Assembly (NCBI GenBank): GCA_028095005.1
Contig: CM051460.1
Location: 162,869,461 to 162,933,460, forward strand
DNA length: 64,000 nt
Reading direction: 5' to 3'
Origin: Rhynchospora pubera
Taxonomy: Eukaryota > Streptophyta > Magnoliopsida > Poales > Cyperaceae
The notes below the pieces were generated by a model. That model was not told the DNA's origin, did not search any database, and was given only the letters and a program-made list of their open reading frames with translations. A program made the position numbers and the translations under genes. Shown piece after piece: positions 46,031 through 58,978 of the stretch. The stretch's first letter is position 1, and each line of letters begins with the position of its first letter.

Positions 46031-49000
46031 TGTGAAAATCCACAAAATTTAAAAATAAAATTTAACTTTAAAATGATTGTTAATGATTGTTAATTTCTAA
46101 ACAGATTAAAAATCGTATAAATTGACGAACAATTTAAAAATTTTAGAGAATTATCAGAACTTATAATACAAAATAGTTAGAGAATAGAAATTTAATATTA
46201 ATATTAAATTAATCTTCAAGCAAACAAATAAATAAAATTAATTAAGAATCTAATTAAGAGTTCATAAAAATAATCATTATTTAAAATCTTTAAAAACTAT
46301 AATCTAGTGACCAAATAATTTAATCTTTGAGCTTTTCAGTATTTCTGAGTCGTCCGATTTGAGTTTCAAATATCTGAATTTTTTCTTAGCCATTGGATCT
46401 TTGCCGTTTTTGATATCCAATCAAGACTGTGGATTTTGTCAGATAGTGTAAATTTTGATTCAATTTTCTTGGTGTCCACCGTCCTTCCCCTCTCTTCTTA
46501 AGCTCTCCCTCGAGAGCTCCGCTCTCTCTCACTCGCACCCACCTCCTCACCGAAACCTTCTCTCTCTCGCTCGCCTTCACCTCAGCCGAGACCTCACCCC
46601 TACTTCTCTCTCTCACCGTGATCCTCTGCTCCACTCTCCTCTCCGATCGCTTGACCCCTTTCTCTCCCAATCCCTCTCAACCGTAACCCCTCACCTCCTC
46701 TCCCTCTCGTTCGAACCCAGAGCACAACCCCTCTCCCTACTTCACCTCATCTCAGACTCGAACCACCAAGGCCCCACTTCTCCTCTGTCCCCCACCTCCA
46801 CAGAAAACTCTAGCCTCACACACACTCACTCCACCTTCTTTCTCTCTTCTTGTTTGGTGGCGACGGCGGTTGACAGTGACGGCGGCAGCAGCTAGTAGCT
46901 GGACGGAGGCAAGGAGACGACTCAGACGGCGGTTGAGGCAGGGCCAGGCTGAGCACCTCTCCCTCTTCCTTCCTTTTTGCTGTGTACCTCGGTTTGGTAA
47001 CCAACTTCCTCTTTCTCTCTTTGTTGTTCTGTGATTGTTGTTGAGGCATGCATGAAATTGATTTGTTGTGTTGCTTGCTTTGCCTCTTTGATGAATTGAT
47101 CTGTCACTTGCTTGATTGAATTATTGTGAATGTGTGCATAGCCTCTGAATTGATCTGTTTTACTTGAGTGTTGAGGCATGCTCTTATGTTGATCTGTTGC
47201 TTGCCTCTGTGGCTCGACTGAGCCTTAACTGATCTGTTGTGACACTTATTGTTGGCTCGTGTGAGCTTTGATTGCTCTGTGTTGAACTTTGATCTGTTTA
47301 GGACTAGATGTGCTTGTGTTTGGCTCAGTTTTACTGAGTTATGTTGTGAATACTGTTGAGAGGCGTTATTTGCCTCCTCTTTGAATCTGTTATGGCTCGT
47401 TTGTGTGTTGTGAGCTCCCAGCCTGATTGTAGACTGGTGCAGGCTTAGTACCAGGTTGGTACAGGCCTGGTACTAGGCTGGTACAGGTCTGGCGATGCTC
47501 TGTTGGCTCTCTGGTATGCTTGTTTCGCTGCCAGGGACCTTTCTGTGAAGGTTTCTTGTTAATAGGGACCTGGTTGTAAACTTCTTTGAACTGAATTTGG
47601 GCTAAGTCATAAATAAAACTGTTATTAAGGGCTTAAATGAAATTCTAAGGTAAATAAAATAGATCTGAGGACTTGTTTGTAAAATGGTTGGATTGCGGGT
47701 CGGATCTGACAATGGTTTGGGTCGGATTCCATTTTGGTTGTGGGTTCGGATTTGATCCCCGAAACCCACTCACCCGCTGAACCCGATCCATTAGGCATCA
47801 GGTTGGGCCCCTTATACCCACCTGGGCCGTGGCTAATTTCCTGGCCTATCGGCCTTATTTGTTGGGCCTTGAATTTTCTGTTGGGCCATGTAAAATCTGA
47901 GGCCTGTCTGCCTTATTTATTTCTGGGCCGAAAAACAGTGAATTAGAAATTAAATTGCTGGACTTTAATTAAATGTTGGACTGGGCCAGGTCCATAATAA
48001 ATTCTGGATTAACACTAAGTAAATAAAGTAATTAAAAATTGATTAACTTAAAAATATGATTAATTATAAAGTTAAATTGTATTTAATTAAAATGGACTAA
48101 TACGTAAACTTAAAGATGGGAGAGGATTACCATCAGTACAGTCATTCAAATGCGTATGATCCCAAACACATTAAAACACCAACACGTTAAAATAACAATC
48201 TTATTATGTATATTATCATTATGACAAACTATTTAAGGATTATAATAACTTTATTCATTAGTACAACTATACCATTCAATATAATATTATTTATGACTAC
48301 ATTTAAATTTACGTAACTAAAAAGATAAAAATATCAAGACATTATAAATTACTAAAATTCATTTGAAAGAAATTGGTTATAAAAATTAATAAAAGAATTT
48401 CATACTTGAGCAAAACACTATTAATAATATTACTAAACTAAAACACTTAATTATACTTATTACAATTCAACGTATAGAATAGACTGTAGGAACTCGTACA
48501 AAAACGTCTTCCTTCACAGTCACTTTTAAAGGAAACTTTGTCCAAATCTTACAAAATACTTCTCTAACTAAAATAATATATTTTAAAACAGAATCCCTTT
48601 CAGAAAACATTAAATACAACTCACTTAACACAATTAGACTAATTTCCAAATGAGGGTTAACTAGAGAACGTTAGTGAGCGTTTCTTAGACTTTGTTTTCT
48701 AAGTGCTAGTCTTCTGTGTTTGGTCAGGTGACCAGCAGGGCTACTCAGACTTTGCAGAGGACGGATTTGCTGACTTTGAGGGTGGTGTTGCTGAGCAGGA
48801 CTTTACTGACCCTCCAGCTGAGTAGCAGTTCTACACCCGACTTTCCAGGTGTGTGGAAACTTTAGATTCTCTTTAAACTCTAGTTAAGGATTAGATCTTT
48901 AATTTTATGTATGCATGACATGAAAATAACATTAAGTAAACAGTTAAGAGCATTATCAAAAGATTAGTTGCATTAATAGGATATGCATCTATAATAAAGT

Positions 49001-50077
49001 GTGTAATAAACTAAAAAGTGCTTAAATCAACACTTGCATTTGGTATGGATCAGGATAGTGAGACCGAGTGAAATAGGAACGCTTTGCTCACGGTCAGGAG
49101 CTGCACCCAAGCTGAATGCCGGTGAGTTCAGGACGATTCTCTGATCATGAGCAACACGTTTCCGATTATCACTCAGCAGACCGACTTATAGACGGTTCTG
49201 CGGTCACTTAGTAGTTATTTATTATTGTTAGGATTTGTACGTATTCCCACTTGTCTCTATCGGATTCTTTGGGGTTGCTCGCCAGTTTAGACTTCCTCTC
49301 GATCTCCCACGTCAGGAGCACGGTACCGCGACTCGCTGCCTACACCTCGACGGGGGTGCAGGATTTGGAGCTGGCCTTCGGGGCTCATCGAGCTGGCCTT
49401 CGGGGCTCAGGTTGATCTAGGCAGAACCCATGACTTGTTGATTTGTGTGAGAAGTGAATATGGATTTGATTACAATTATATTGACTACTGAGTGAGGGTG
49501 CTTGATTCTCGTATTATTATTATTATATTGGACTTTGTATAGTAGTATCCGTTTCTCCAGATACATTTTGGACTTTATTTTTGGCATGTCATGGTTAGTA
49601 GATTAATTTCATAATTACGCTTAAAATTACACTTAGCCTTTGCATTATAGGATTTTAAAAGTGTTAAGTATGGTTTAGTTCTAACTTTAGTTTAACCAGA
49701 ATCTTTGGTTACCCTGTTATTGCACTGAGTATTCGCGTACTCAGCCCACATGTTATTTGTGGAGCAGGTTCAGGTTTGATAGATTGTGAAGACGGTGTTT
49801 TATCTGAAGATCAAACTCAGCTGGACTAGTCACTTTCCTCTTTATGTATTTTGTTTACATCTCAGGCTGAACAATTTTGATCTGTAAATTTGTGTAAATA
49901 TTCTTTCAGCCATGTTTTGTATAAACAAACCAACTAATCCTTTTTGGTTATGTGACATTTATTTTTGTGATTGCTTGTGATGATATAACTATACTTAGCC
50001 TTTCGTGTGCACAACTTAATGTGTACGCGTGGCGGGGGTTGTCCTCCCTGGAACGGATTTTGGTTCGGGGTGTGACA
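46031..50077 (+). repeat. Gypsy 5' LTR, 4047 bp
   Basis: Starts TGTGAAAATCC and ends GGGTGTGACA. Contains a CT-rich block (46480-46860), GT-rich sequence to 47600 and AT-rich sequence at 48000-48650. Differs from the 3' LTR at 46885 (G/A), 46930 (C/T) and 48359 (T/C). The 146-codon frame at 46455 and the smaller frames in the LTR are present in both LTR copies and look like low-complexity by-products. Confidence 0.97.
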
Positions 50078-50086
50078 TCCTTTCGG

Positions 50087-50098
50087 TGGTATCAGAGC
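50087..50098 (+). other. Primer binding site (initiator tRNA-Met type)
   Basis: TGGTATCAGAGC, complementary to the 3' end of plant initiator tRNA-Met, starts nine bases after the LTR end. Confidence 0.88.
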
Positions 50099-50223
50099 AT
50101 GGTTAAAATCACAAATGATCCAGCAATTGAACCAACTAGTTTTACCAACCTTAGGCCTTTAACTGTGTCCTTTCTAAGAAACTAAGGACTAATTTGCATT
50201 CTTTTGTGTTTTAAAAGATTGCC

Positions 50224-53200
50224 ATGAACACTAGAAGAGGTCGTGGACGTGGCAGGCCTCCTATTCCAAGGCAAGGTGAAGCGGTGCCTGCACAGGAACC
50301 CGTTCCTCAAGCACAAGTTGTACCAGAACTTGATCCTGCCACTCTGGCTCAACAGTTCTGGAATAATGTGGCACAGTTGGCTGGACAAGCAGTGCCAAGA
50401 GCACAACTAGCTCAAGATCCCTTTACCACCGCTTATCATGAGTTCCTTCGCCATCCTGCACAAAGGTTTGATGGCTGCGGTGGTTTTGAAGTTGCTGAAG
50501 AATGGTTAATCTCAGTGCAGAAGACTTTTCGCTTGGCTCGAACCCCAGTTGAGCATAAGACAGAAATTGCAGCCACTCTGTTTGATAAAGAAGCACAACA
50601 TTGGTGGACCACTCAGGAGCCACAATACAATGGAGAAGGCCCTAATATTCCTTGGGATTGGTTCACTAATGCATTTCGTGCACGTTTTCTGGGAAGGGCG
50701 CAAAAGGCAGAATTAAGGCGTCAGTTTGAAACTTTGACTCAGGGTGAAATGACAGCACGTCAGTATGGGGAGACTTTCATTCGTTTGTCTCGTTATGCCC
50801 CTGATCTTGTGGCTGATTTGGAAGCCAAACGTGACAGATTTATTGAAGGATTAGACCCGGCCTTGGGCAGTTTGATGGATACGTATACTGATACTTCCAT
50901 TGAGTTTCTGATGGATCGAGCTGAGTTTCAGGAGAAAAAGTTGATGTCACGTGTGAAATCAAGATATGAAAGGCAGAAAACAGATGGAGGAGTTACTCGC
51001 AAGCCCGCTTTTCAAAATCGTGGGCAGGTGATACAACAGAACAGACAGCAGACATACCAGAACCCTAATCGCTTCTTCTGCAAGCAGTGTAATAGGGCTT
51101 ATCCAGGTCCTTGTGCCCGTCACAGTGGCAGATGTCTCCTTTGTCATTCACCAGACCATTGGAAGGCACAGTGCCCCAAAAATGTGAATAGAGTGACTGG
51201 TGGCTCTAGCTCTAGTGGTACTGGACAGACAGTTGGACCGATTTCTGGTGGAGTTGGCCGTGGTCAGACTGATGTTGGACGAGGCCGTGGCAGTTCTTTT
51301 GTTCCTCGTGGTGGTGGCAGAAATGGCAATCAGCGTGGAGGTCGCTTTGGCAATGGTGGCCGAGGCAATACAGGCCAGTTTGGGCGTGATACCGCTCGAG
51401 TTCATGCGACTATTGGGGATGATTTTCCTGATACTGAGGCCGTACCACAGGAGGATGAGTTCTATGATGATGAGCTTATAGCAGGTATGGTTTCCATCTC
51501 CGATTGTTTCGCTTACTCTTTGATCGACACTGGGGCTAGTCACTCATTTGTATCTCAGAATTTTGTAAACTTAAATGGGTGGGAAACCAAACAGAGAGAT
51601 AGAGTAATGTTAGTACAAACTCCTCTTGGAAAGACCGTTCAAGTCGATCAGATCTGCAAAAACCTCAAGGTGCAAATAGCAGGTCGAAACTTAACCGCTG
51701 ATTTGATAGTGCTTGATATGAGAGACTTTGATGTCTTACTTGGCCTTGATTGGCTAACTCTTCATCAGGCGGTGATTGATTGTAAGAATCACAGTGTACG
51801 ATTTGGTAAGGAAAGAACCGAATCATTTGTGTTCAGAGGCAGAAAACCAGGAGCTAGAATCCCTATGATTTCAGCTTTGCAAGTGAAACATCTTATGTCC
51901 TCTGGATGTGAAGTATTTTTGGCTTCTGTGGTGTCAACTGAACCAAAGGATACAAAACTTGATAATTTATCCGTGGTTCGTGAGTTTTCTGATGTGTTTC
52001 CAGAAGACTTACCTGGGTTACCTCCAGAACGTGAGATAGAATTCTGTATTGAGCTGCAACCAGGAACAACACCTTTAGCAAAAGCTCCTTACAGAATGGC
52101 TCCTGCGGAACTCAGAGAACTTAAGACACAGTTGGAGGAACTTCTGGAAAAGGGTTTCATCAGACCAAGTACTTCTCCGTGGGGAGCACCTGTACTCTTT
52201 GTGCGCAAGAAGGATGGAACTCTCCGTCTTTGCATAGACTACAGGGAGTTAAACAAGGTTACTGTACCCAACAGATACCCATTACCCAGGATTGATGATT
52301 TGTTTGATCAGCTTCAGGGTTCACAGGTATATTCAAAGATAGATCTCAGATCTGGGTACCATCAGTTGCGGATTAGGCCAAGTGATGTTCCAAAGACGGC
52401 CTTTCGCACACGCTATGGGCATTATGAGTTTCTTGTTATGTCTTTTGGACTGACAAATGCCCCAGCTTATTTCATGAACTTGATGAACCGAGTATTTGAA
52501 GAGTACTTGGATTCTTTTGTTGTGGTGTTCATTGATGATATTCTGGTCTATTCAAATAGTGCAGAGGAGCATGAACATCATTTGAAGCTGGTTTTACAAC
52601 GACTCCGTGAGCATCAGTTGTATGCCAAGCTTTCTAAGTGTGAATTCTGGTTAGAACAGATTTCGTTCCTTGGTCATGTAATTTCAAAAGAAGGTTTAGC
52701 AGTGGATCCTCAAAAGATAACTGCAGTAACTGATTGGAAACCACCAACCACAGTGACCGAGGTTCGTAGTTTTCTGGGATTAGCAGGTTATTATAGAAGG
52801 TTTGTTGAAGGCTTTTCCCGGATTGCTCTCCCTATGACACAGTTACTTCATAAGGGAGTGAAATTTGAGTGGACTCCAGCAAGACAGAAAAGTTTTGAAG
52901 AACTTAAACAGCGGCTTGTAACAGCGCCTGTTTTGACAATGCCAGTGCCTGGAGCAGGTTATGTGGTTAATACTGATGCGTCCCGTTATGGACTAGGATG
53001 TGTATTGATGCAGGACGATCATGTTATTGCATATGCATCCAGACAGTTGCGACCACATGAGAAGAATTACCCCACTCATGATCTAGAGTTGGCAGCCGTA
53101 ATCTTTGCTTTAAAAATTTGGCGCCATTATCTCTATGGAGAAAAGTGTAAGATCTTTACTGACCACCAAAGCTTAAAGTATGTGTTCACTCAGAAGGAAC

Positions 53201-54324
53201 TGAATTTGAGACAACGCAGGTGGTTAGAATTGATGAAAGACTATGATTTGGAAATTGTGTATCACCCAGGAAAGTCAAATGTGGTGGCCGATGCTTTGAG
53301 TCGGAAAAACCACGGAAATTTAGCTATGTTGTTTACACAGCAACATGACTTACTGGAAGATATGAGACGCTTGGATTTATGGGTTGGAAAACAGGAAGGA
53401 TCTGACCAAGTGTCTGATACAGGTTTGATCTCAAGTTTGGTTGTGAGACCTACTTTGATTGATGAGATCAAGGTGGCACAAAAAGGGGACATTCACCTTG
53501 AAAAGGTACGATCCATAACAGAATCTGAGTCACAAACTCCTTTTCAAGTTGGAGAAGATGGAGTTTTAAGGTTCCATAATCGGATCTGTGTCCCAGATAA
53601 TCAAGAAGTTAAGAATAAGATTTTGTTAGAGGCACACGAGTCAGGATATACAATCCATCCTGGCGAAACAAAAATGTACAGAGACCTAAAAGGCTACTTT
53701 TGGTGGAGAAATATGCGTCGTGAAGTGGCACGATTTGTAGCCAAGTGTCTAGTGTGTCAAAAAGTCAAGGCAGACCGAAAGAGGCCCCCAGGTCTACTTC
53801 ATCCGTTGCAGATAGCAGAAAAGAAGTTTGATAGAATTACAATGGATTTTGTCACTGGTTTGCCAAAGACCAAAACTAAGAAGGATGCAATTTGGGTCAT
53901 TGTGGATACTCTCACAAAGGTAGCTCACTTTATATCTTTTCGATACGGTCTCACAGGAGAACAAATGGCATTTTTGTATATGCAGAATCAACATAGGTTA
54001 CATGGATCGCCAGTTGAGATCATATCGGATCGTGACCCTCACTTTACTTCTCGTTTCTGGAAGCAATTTCAAAATGCTCTGGGAACGAATGTCACTTTTG
54101 GTACCGCTCATCATCCACAGACAGATGGACAGTCAGAGCGAACCATTCAGACACTAGAGGATATGTTGCGCTCTTGTGCACTTACTATGGGCGGAGATTG
54201 GGCAGATCACTTGCATTTGGCCGAATTTGCCTATAACAACAGTTTCACTCTAGTATTGGGATGGCACCTTTTGAGGCTCTTTATGGTCAACGGTGCAGAA
54301 CACCTGTTTGTTGGGGACCCATAG
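50224..54324 (+). pseudogene. gag-pol polyprotein of the gypsy element, frameshifted near the end of integrase
   Basis: One frame of 1366 codons from an ATG 146 bp after the LTR. In order: gag capsid region (about 80-240), a CCHC zinc knuckle (C304, C307, H312, C317), a Gly/Arg-rich linker, aspartic protease (LIDTGAS, D435), reverse transcriptase with FIDDILVYS (D771, D772), RNase H (D918), the integrase zinc-binding region (from about H1138) and integrase core with D1208, D1269 and E1305 in D,D-35-E spacing. All catalytic residues are present. After AYNNSF (about position 54243) the frame is wrong: the conserved continuation of integrase is found in another frame (54261-54920). This indicates one base lost in a short T run, and the shifted frame stops at 54322. 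As it stands, the product would lack the integrase C-terminus and chromodomain. Since everything else is intact, related full copies probably exist elsewhere in the genome. Confidence 0.95.
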
Positions 54325-54920
54325 GTACTTACAGACCTACAGGGCCACAGATAATTGAAGAAAGTGTTGAGACAATGAAGATAGTGCGAGAGCGGTTGAA
54401 AACTGCTCAGGATAGACAAAAGAAATACGCTGATCCGAAAAGGCGAGACTTGAAGTTTGAGGTTGGAGAAAGAGCTTTACTTCGGGTTTCACCCAGAAAA
54501 GGAGTTGTTCGGTTTGGCGTAAAAGGAAAATTGGCACCTCGTTATATTGGACCTTTTGTTGTGGAAAAGCGAGTTGGACCTGTGGCCTATGAACTTGCTT
54601 TACCAGATTCTTTAGTGGGTGTGCACAATGTTTTTCATGTCTCACAACTTCGGCGGTATGTTCCAAGTGAATCCCATGTACTAGAAGAGGAGTCTTTGCA
54701 GGTTGAGCGAGACTTAACTTATAGGGAGAAACCGCTGAGAGTCTTAGACGCGAGGGAGACCAGACTCCGTCGACGCACTATCCGACATGTTCTGGTTCAG
54801 TGGGAGCACCACACTCCTCGCGAGGCGACTTGGGAACTCGAGAGTGAGATGCGAGAACAGTACCCGGAGTTGTTTGCTTCTTCAGGTATGTTTTTCGTTT
54901 CGAGGACGAAACGTTTTTAA
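54261..54920 (+). pseudogene. Integrase C-terminus and chromodomain of the gypsy element (second frame)
   Basis: Continuation of gag-pol after the frameshift: MAPFEALYGQRCRTPVCW, the integrase C-terminal region with GPFVVEKRVGPVAYELALP and NVFHVSQLRRY, and at about residues 154-206 a chromodomain-like segment (RRTIRHVLVQWEHHTPREATWE). Chromodomains of this type are known in chromoviruses and are thought to steer integration to particular chromatin. The first ATG here is an internal methionine, not a real start. The stop is just before the polypurine tract. Confidence 0.92.
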
Positions 54921-54931
54921 GGGGGGTAGGC
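54919..54931 (+). other. Gypsy polypurine tract
   Basis: AAGGGGGGTAGGC directly before the 3' LTR. Confidence 0.9.
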
Positions 54932-57900
54932 TGTGAAAATCCACAAAATTTAAAAATAAAATTTAACTTTAAAATGATTGTTAATGATTGTTAATTTCTA
55001 AACAGATTAAAAATCGTATAAATTGACGAACAATTTAAAAATTTTAGAGAATTATCAGAACTTATAATACAAAATAGTTAGAGAATAGAAATTTAATATT
55101 AATATTAAATTAATCTTCAAGCAAACAAATAAATAAAATTAATTAAGAATCTAATTAAGAGTTCATAAAAATAATCATTATTTAAAATCTTTAAAAACTA
55201 TAATCTAGTGACCAAATAATTTAATCTTTGAGCTTTTCAGTATTTCTGAGTCGTCCGATTTGAGTTTCAAATATCTGAATTTTTTCTTAGCCATTGGATC
55301 TTTGCCGTTTTTGATATCCAATCAAGACTGTGGATTTTGTCAGATAGTGTAAATTTTGATTCAATTTTCTTGGTGTCCACCGTCCTTCCCCTCTCTTCTT
55401 AAGCTCTCCCTCGAGAGCTCCGCTCTCTCTCACTCGCACCCACCTCCTCACCGAAACCTTCTCTCTCTCGCTCGCCTTCACCTCAGCCGAGACCTCACCC
55501 CTACTTCTCTCTCTCACCGTGATCCTCTGCTCCACTCTCCTCTCCGATCGCTTGACCCCTTTCTCTCCCAATCCCTCTCAACCGTAACCCCTCACCTCCT
55601 CTCCCTCTCGTTCGAACCCAGAGCACAACCCCTCTCCCTACTTCACCTCATCTCAGACTCGAACCACCAAGGCCCCACTTCTCCTCTGTCCCCCACCTCC
55701 ACAGAAAACTCTAGCCTCACACACACTCACTCCACCTTCTTTCTCTCTTCTTGTTTGGTGGCGACGGCGGTTGACAGTGACGGCGACAGCAGCTAGTAGC
55801 TGGACGGAGGCAAGGAGACGACTCAGACGGTGGTTGAGGCAGGGCCAGGCTGAGCACCTCTCCCTCTTCCTTCCTTTTTGCTGTGTACCTCGGTTTGGTA
55901 ACCAACTTCCTCTTTCTCTCTTTGTTGTTCTGTGATTGTTGTTGAGGCATGCATGAAATTGATTTGTTGTGTTGCTTGCTTTGCCTCTTTGATGAATTGA
56001 TCTGTCACTTGCTTGATTGAATTATTGTGAATGTGTGCATAGCCTCTGAATTGATCTGTTTTACTTGAGTGTTGAGGCATGCTCTTATGTTGATCTGTTG
56101 CTTGCCTCTGTGGCTCGACTGAGCCTTAACTGATCTGTTGTGACACTTATTGTTGGCTCGTGTGAGCTTTGATTGCTCTGTGTTGAACTTTGATCTGTTT
56201 AGGACTAGATGTGCTTGTGTTTGGCTCAGTTTTACTGAGTTATGTTGTGAATACTGTTGAGAGGCGTTATTTGCCTCCTCTTTGAATCTGTTATGGCTCG
56301 TTTGTGTGTTGTGAGCTCCCAGCCTGATTGTAGACTGGTGCAGGCTTAGTACCAGGTTGGTACAGGCCTGGTACTAGGCTGGTACAGGTCTGGCGATGCT
56401 CTGTTGGCTCTCTGGTATGCTTGTTTCGCTGCCAGGGACCTTTCTGTGAAGGTTTCTTGTTAATAGGGACCTGGTTGTAAACTTCTTTGAACTGAATTTG
56501 GGCTAAGTCATAAATAAAACTGTTATTAAGGGCTTAAATGAAATTCTAAGGTAAATAAAATAGATCTGAGGACTTGTTTGTAAAATGGTTGGATTGCGGG
56601 TCGGATCTGACAATGGTTTGGGTCGGATTCCATTTTGGTTGTGGGTTCGGATTTGATCCCCGAAACCCACTCACCCGCTGAACCCGATCCATTAGGCATC
56701 AGGTTGGGCCCCTTATACCCACCTGGGCCGTGGCTAATTTCCTGGCCTATCGGCCTTATTTGTTGGGCCTTGAATTTTCTGTTGGGCCATGTAAAATCTG
56801 AGGCCTGTCTGCCTTATTTATTTCTGGGCCGAAAAACAGTGAATTAGAAATTAAATTGCTGGACTTTAATTAAATGTTGGACTGGGCCAGGTCCATAATA
56901 AATTCTGGATTAACACTAAGTAAATAAAGTAATTAAAAATTGATTAACTTAAAAATATGATTAATTATAAAGTTAAATTGTATTTAATTAAAATGGACTA
57001 ATACGTAAACTTAAAGATGGGAGAGGATTACCATCAGTACAGTCATTCAAATGCGTATGATCCCAAACACATTAAAACACCAACACGTTAAAATAACAAT
57101 CTTATTATGTATATTATCATTATGACAAACTATTTAAGGATTATAATAACTTTATTCATTAGTACAACTATACCATTCAATATAATATTATTTATGACTA
57201 CATTTAAATTTACGTAACTAAAAAGATAAAAATATCAAGACATTATAAATTACTAAAATCCATTTGAAAGAAATTGGTTATAAAAATTAATAAAAGAATT
57301 TCATACTTGAGCAAAACACTATTAATAATATTACTAAACTAAAACACTTAATTATACTTATTACAATTCAACGTATAGAATAGACTGTAGGAACTCGTAC
57401 AAAAACGTCTTCCTTCACAGTCACTTTTAAAGGAAACTTTGTCCAAATCTTACAAAATACTTCTCTAACTAAAATAATATATTTTAAAACAGAATCCCTT
57501 TCAGAAAACATTAAATACAACTCACTTAACACAATTAGACTAATTTCCAAATGAGGGTTAACTAGAGAACGTTAGTGAGCGTTTCTTAGACTTTGTTTTC
57601 TAAGTGCTAGTCTTCTGTGTTTGGTCAGGTGACCAGCAGGGCTACTCAGACTTTGCAGAGGACGGATTTGCTGACTTTGAGGGTGGTGTTGCTGAGCAGG
57701 ACTTTACTGACCCTCCAGCTGAGTAGCAGTTCTACACCCGACTTTCCAGGTGTGTGGAAACTTTAGATTCTCTTTAAACTCTAGTTAAGGATTAGATCTT
57801 TAATTTTATGTATGCATGACATGAAAATAACATTAAGTAAACAGTTAAGAGCATTATCAAAAGATTAGTTGCATTAATAGGATATGCATCTATAATAAAG

Positions 57901-58978
57901 TGTGTAATAAACTAAAAAGTGCTTAAATCAACACTTGCATTTGGTATGGATCAGGATAGTGAGACCGAGTGAAATAGGAACGCTTTGCTCACGGTCAGGA
58001 GCTGCACCCAAGCTGAATGCCGGTGAGTTCAGGACGATTCTCTGATCATGAGCAACACGTTTCCGATTATCACTCAGCAGACCGACTTATAGACGGTTCT
58101 GCGGTCACTTAGTAGTTATTTATTATTGTTAGGATTTGTACGTATTCCCACTTGTCTCTATCGGATTCTTTGGGGTTGCTCGCCAGTTTAGACTTCCTCT
58201 CGATCTCCCACGTCAGGAGCACGGTACCGCGACTCGCTGCCTACACCTCGACGGGGGTGCAGGATTTGGAGCTGGCCTTCGGGGCTCATCGAGCTGGCCT
58301 TCGGGGCTCAGGTTGATCTAGGCAGAACCCATGACTTGTTGATTTGTGTGAGAAGTGAATATGGATTTGATTACAATTATATTGACTACTGAGTGAGGGT
58401 GCTTGATTCTCGTATTATTATTATTATATTGGACTTTGTATAGTAGTATCCGTTTCTCCAGATACATTTTGGACTTTATTTTTGGCATGTCATGGTTAGT
58501 AGATTAATTTCATAATTACGCTTAAAATTACACTTAGCCTTTGCATTATAGGATTTTAAAAGTGTTAAGTATGGTTTAGTTCTAACTTTAGTTTAACCAG
58601 AATCTTTGGTTACCCTGTTATTGCACTGAGTATTCGCGTACTCAGCCCACATGTTATTTGTGGAGCAGGTTCAGGTTTGATAGATTGTGAAGACGGTGTT
58701 TTATCTGAAGATCAAACTCAGCTGGACTAGTCACTTTCCTCTTTATGTATTTTGTTTACATCTCAGGCTGAACAATTTTGATCTGTAAATTTGTGTAAAT
58801 ATTCTTTCAGCCATGTTTTGTATAAACAAACCAACTAATCCTTTTTGGTTATGTGACATTTATTTTTGTGATTGCTTGTGATGATATAACTATACTTAGC
58901 CTTTCGTGTGCACAACTTAATGTGTACGCGTGGCGGGGGTTGTCCTCCCTGGAACGGATTTTGGTTCGGGGTGTGACA
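54932..58978 (+). repeat. Gypsy 3' LTR, 4047 bp
   Basis: Same length as the 5' LTR. Reading along both copies I found three substitutions and no indels. Confidence 0.97.

Larger units (their letters stand above)
46031..58978 (+). mobile_element. Young Ty3/gypsy chromovirus (Tekay/Del-type) in the satellite
   Basis: Complete LTR retrotransposon of 12,948 bp: LTR 46031-50077, primer site 50087, gag-pol 50224-54920 (one frameshift), polypurine tract 54919-54931 and LTR 54932-58978. Exact target duplication AAATG (46026-46030 and 58979-58983). The very long LTRs, single gag-pol frame and C-terminal chromodomain fit the Tekay (Del) clade. The insertion is recent: only three LTR differences found in 4047 bp. 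Confidence 0.97.

Noticed and set aside
46455..46895. 146-codon Ser/Leu/Pro-rich frame in the gypsy LTR, also at 55356
   Set aside because: Lies in a CT-rich LTR tract with open frames on both strands. Its presence in both LTRs only reflects LTR identity.
54243..54330. Programmed frameshift between two gypsy frames
   Set aside because: The shift falls inside a conserved integrase segment, not at a gag/pol junction. A simple mutation is more likely.
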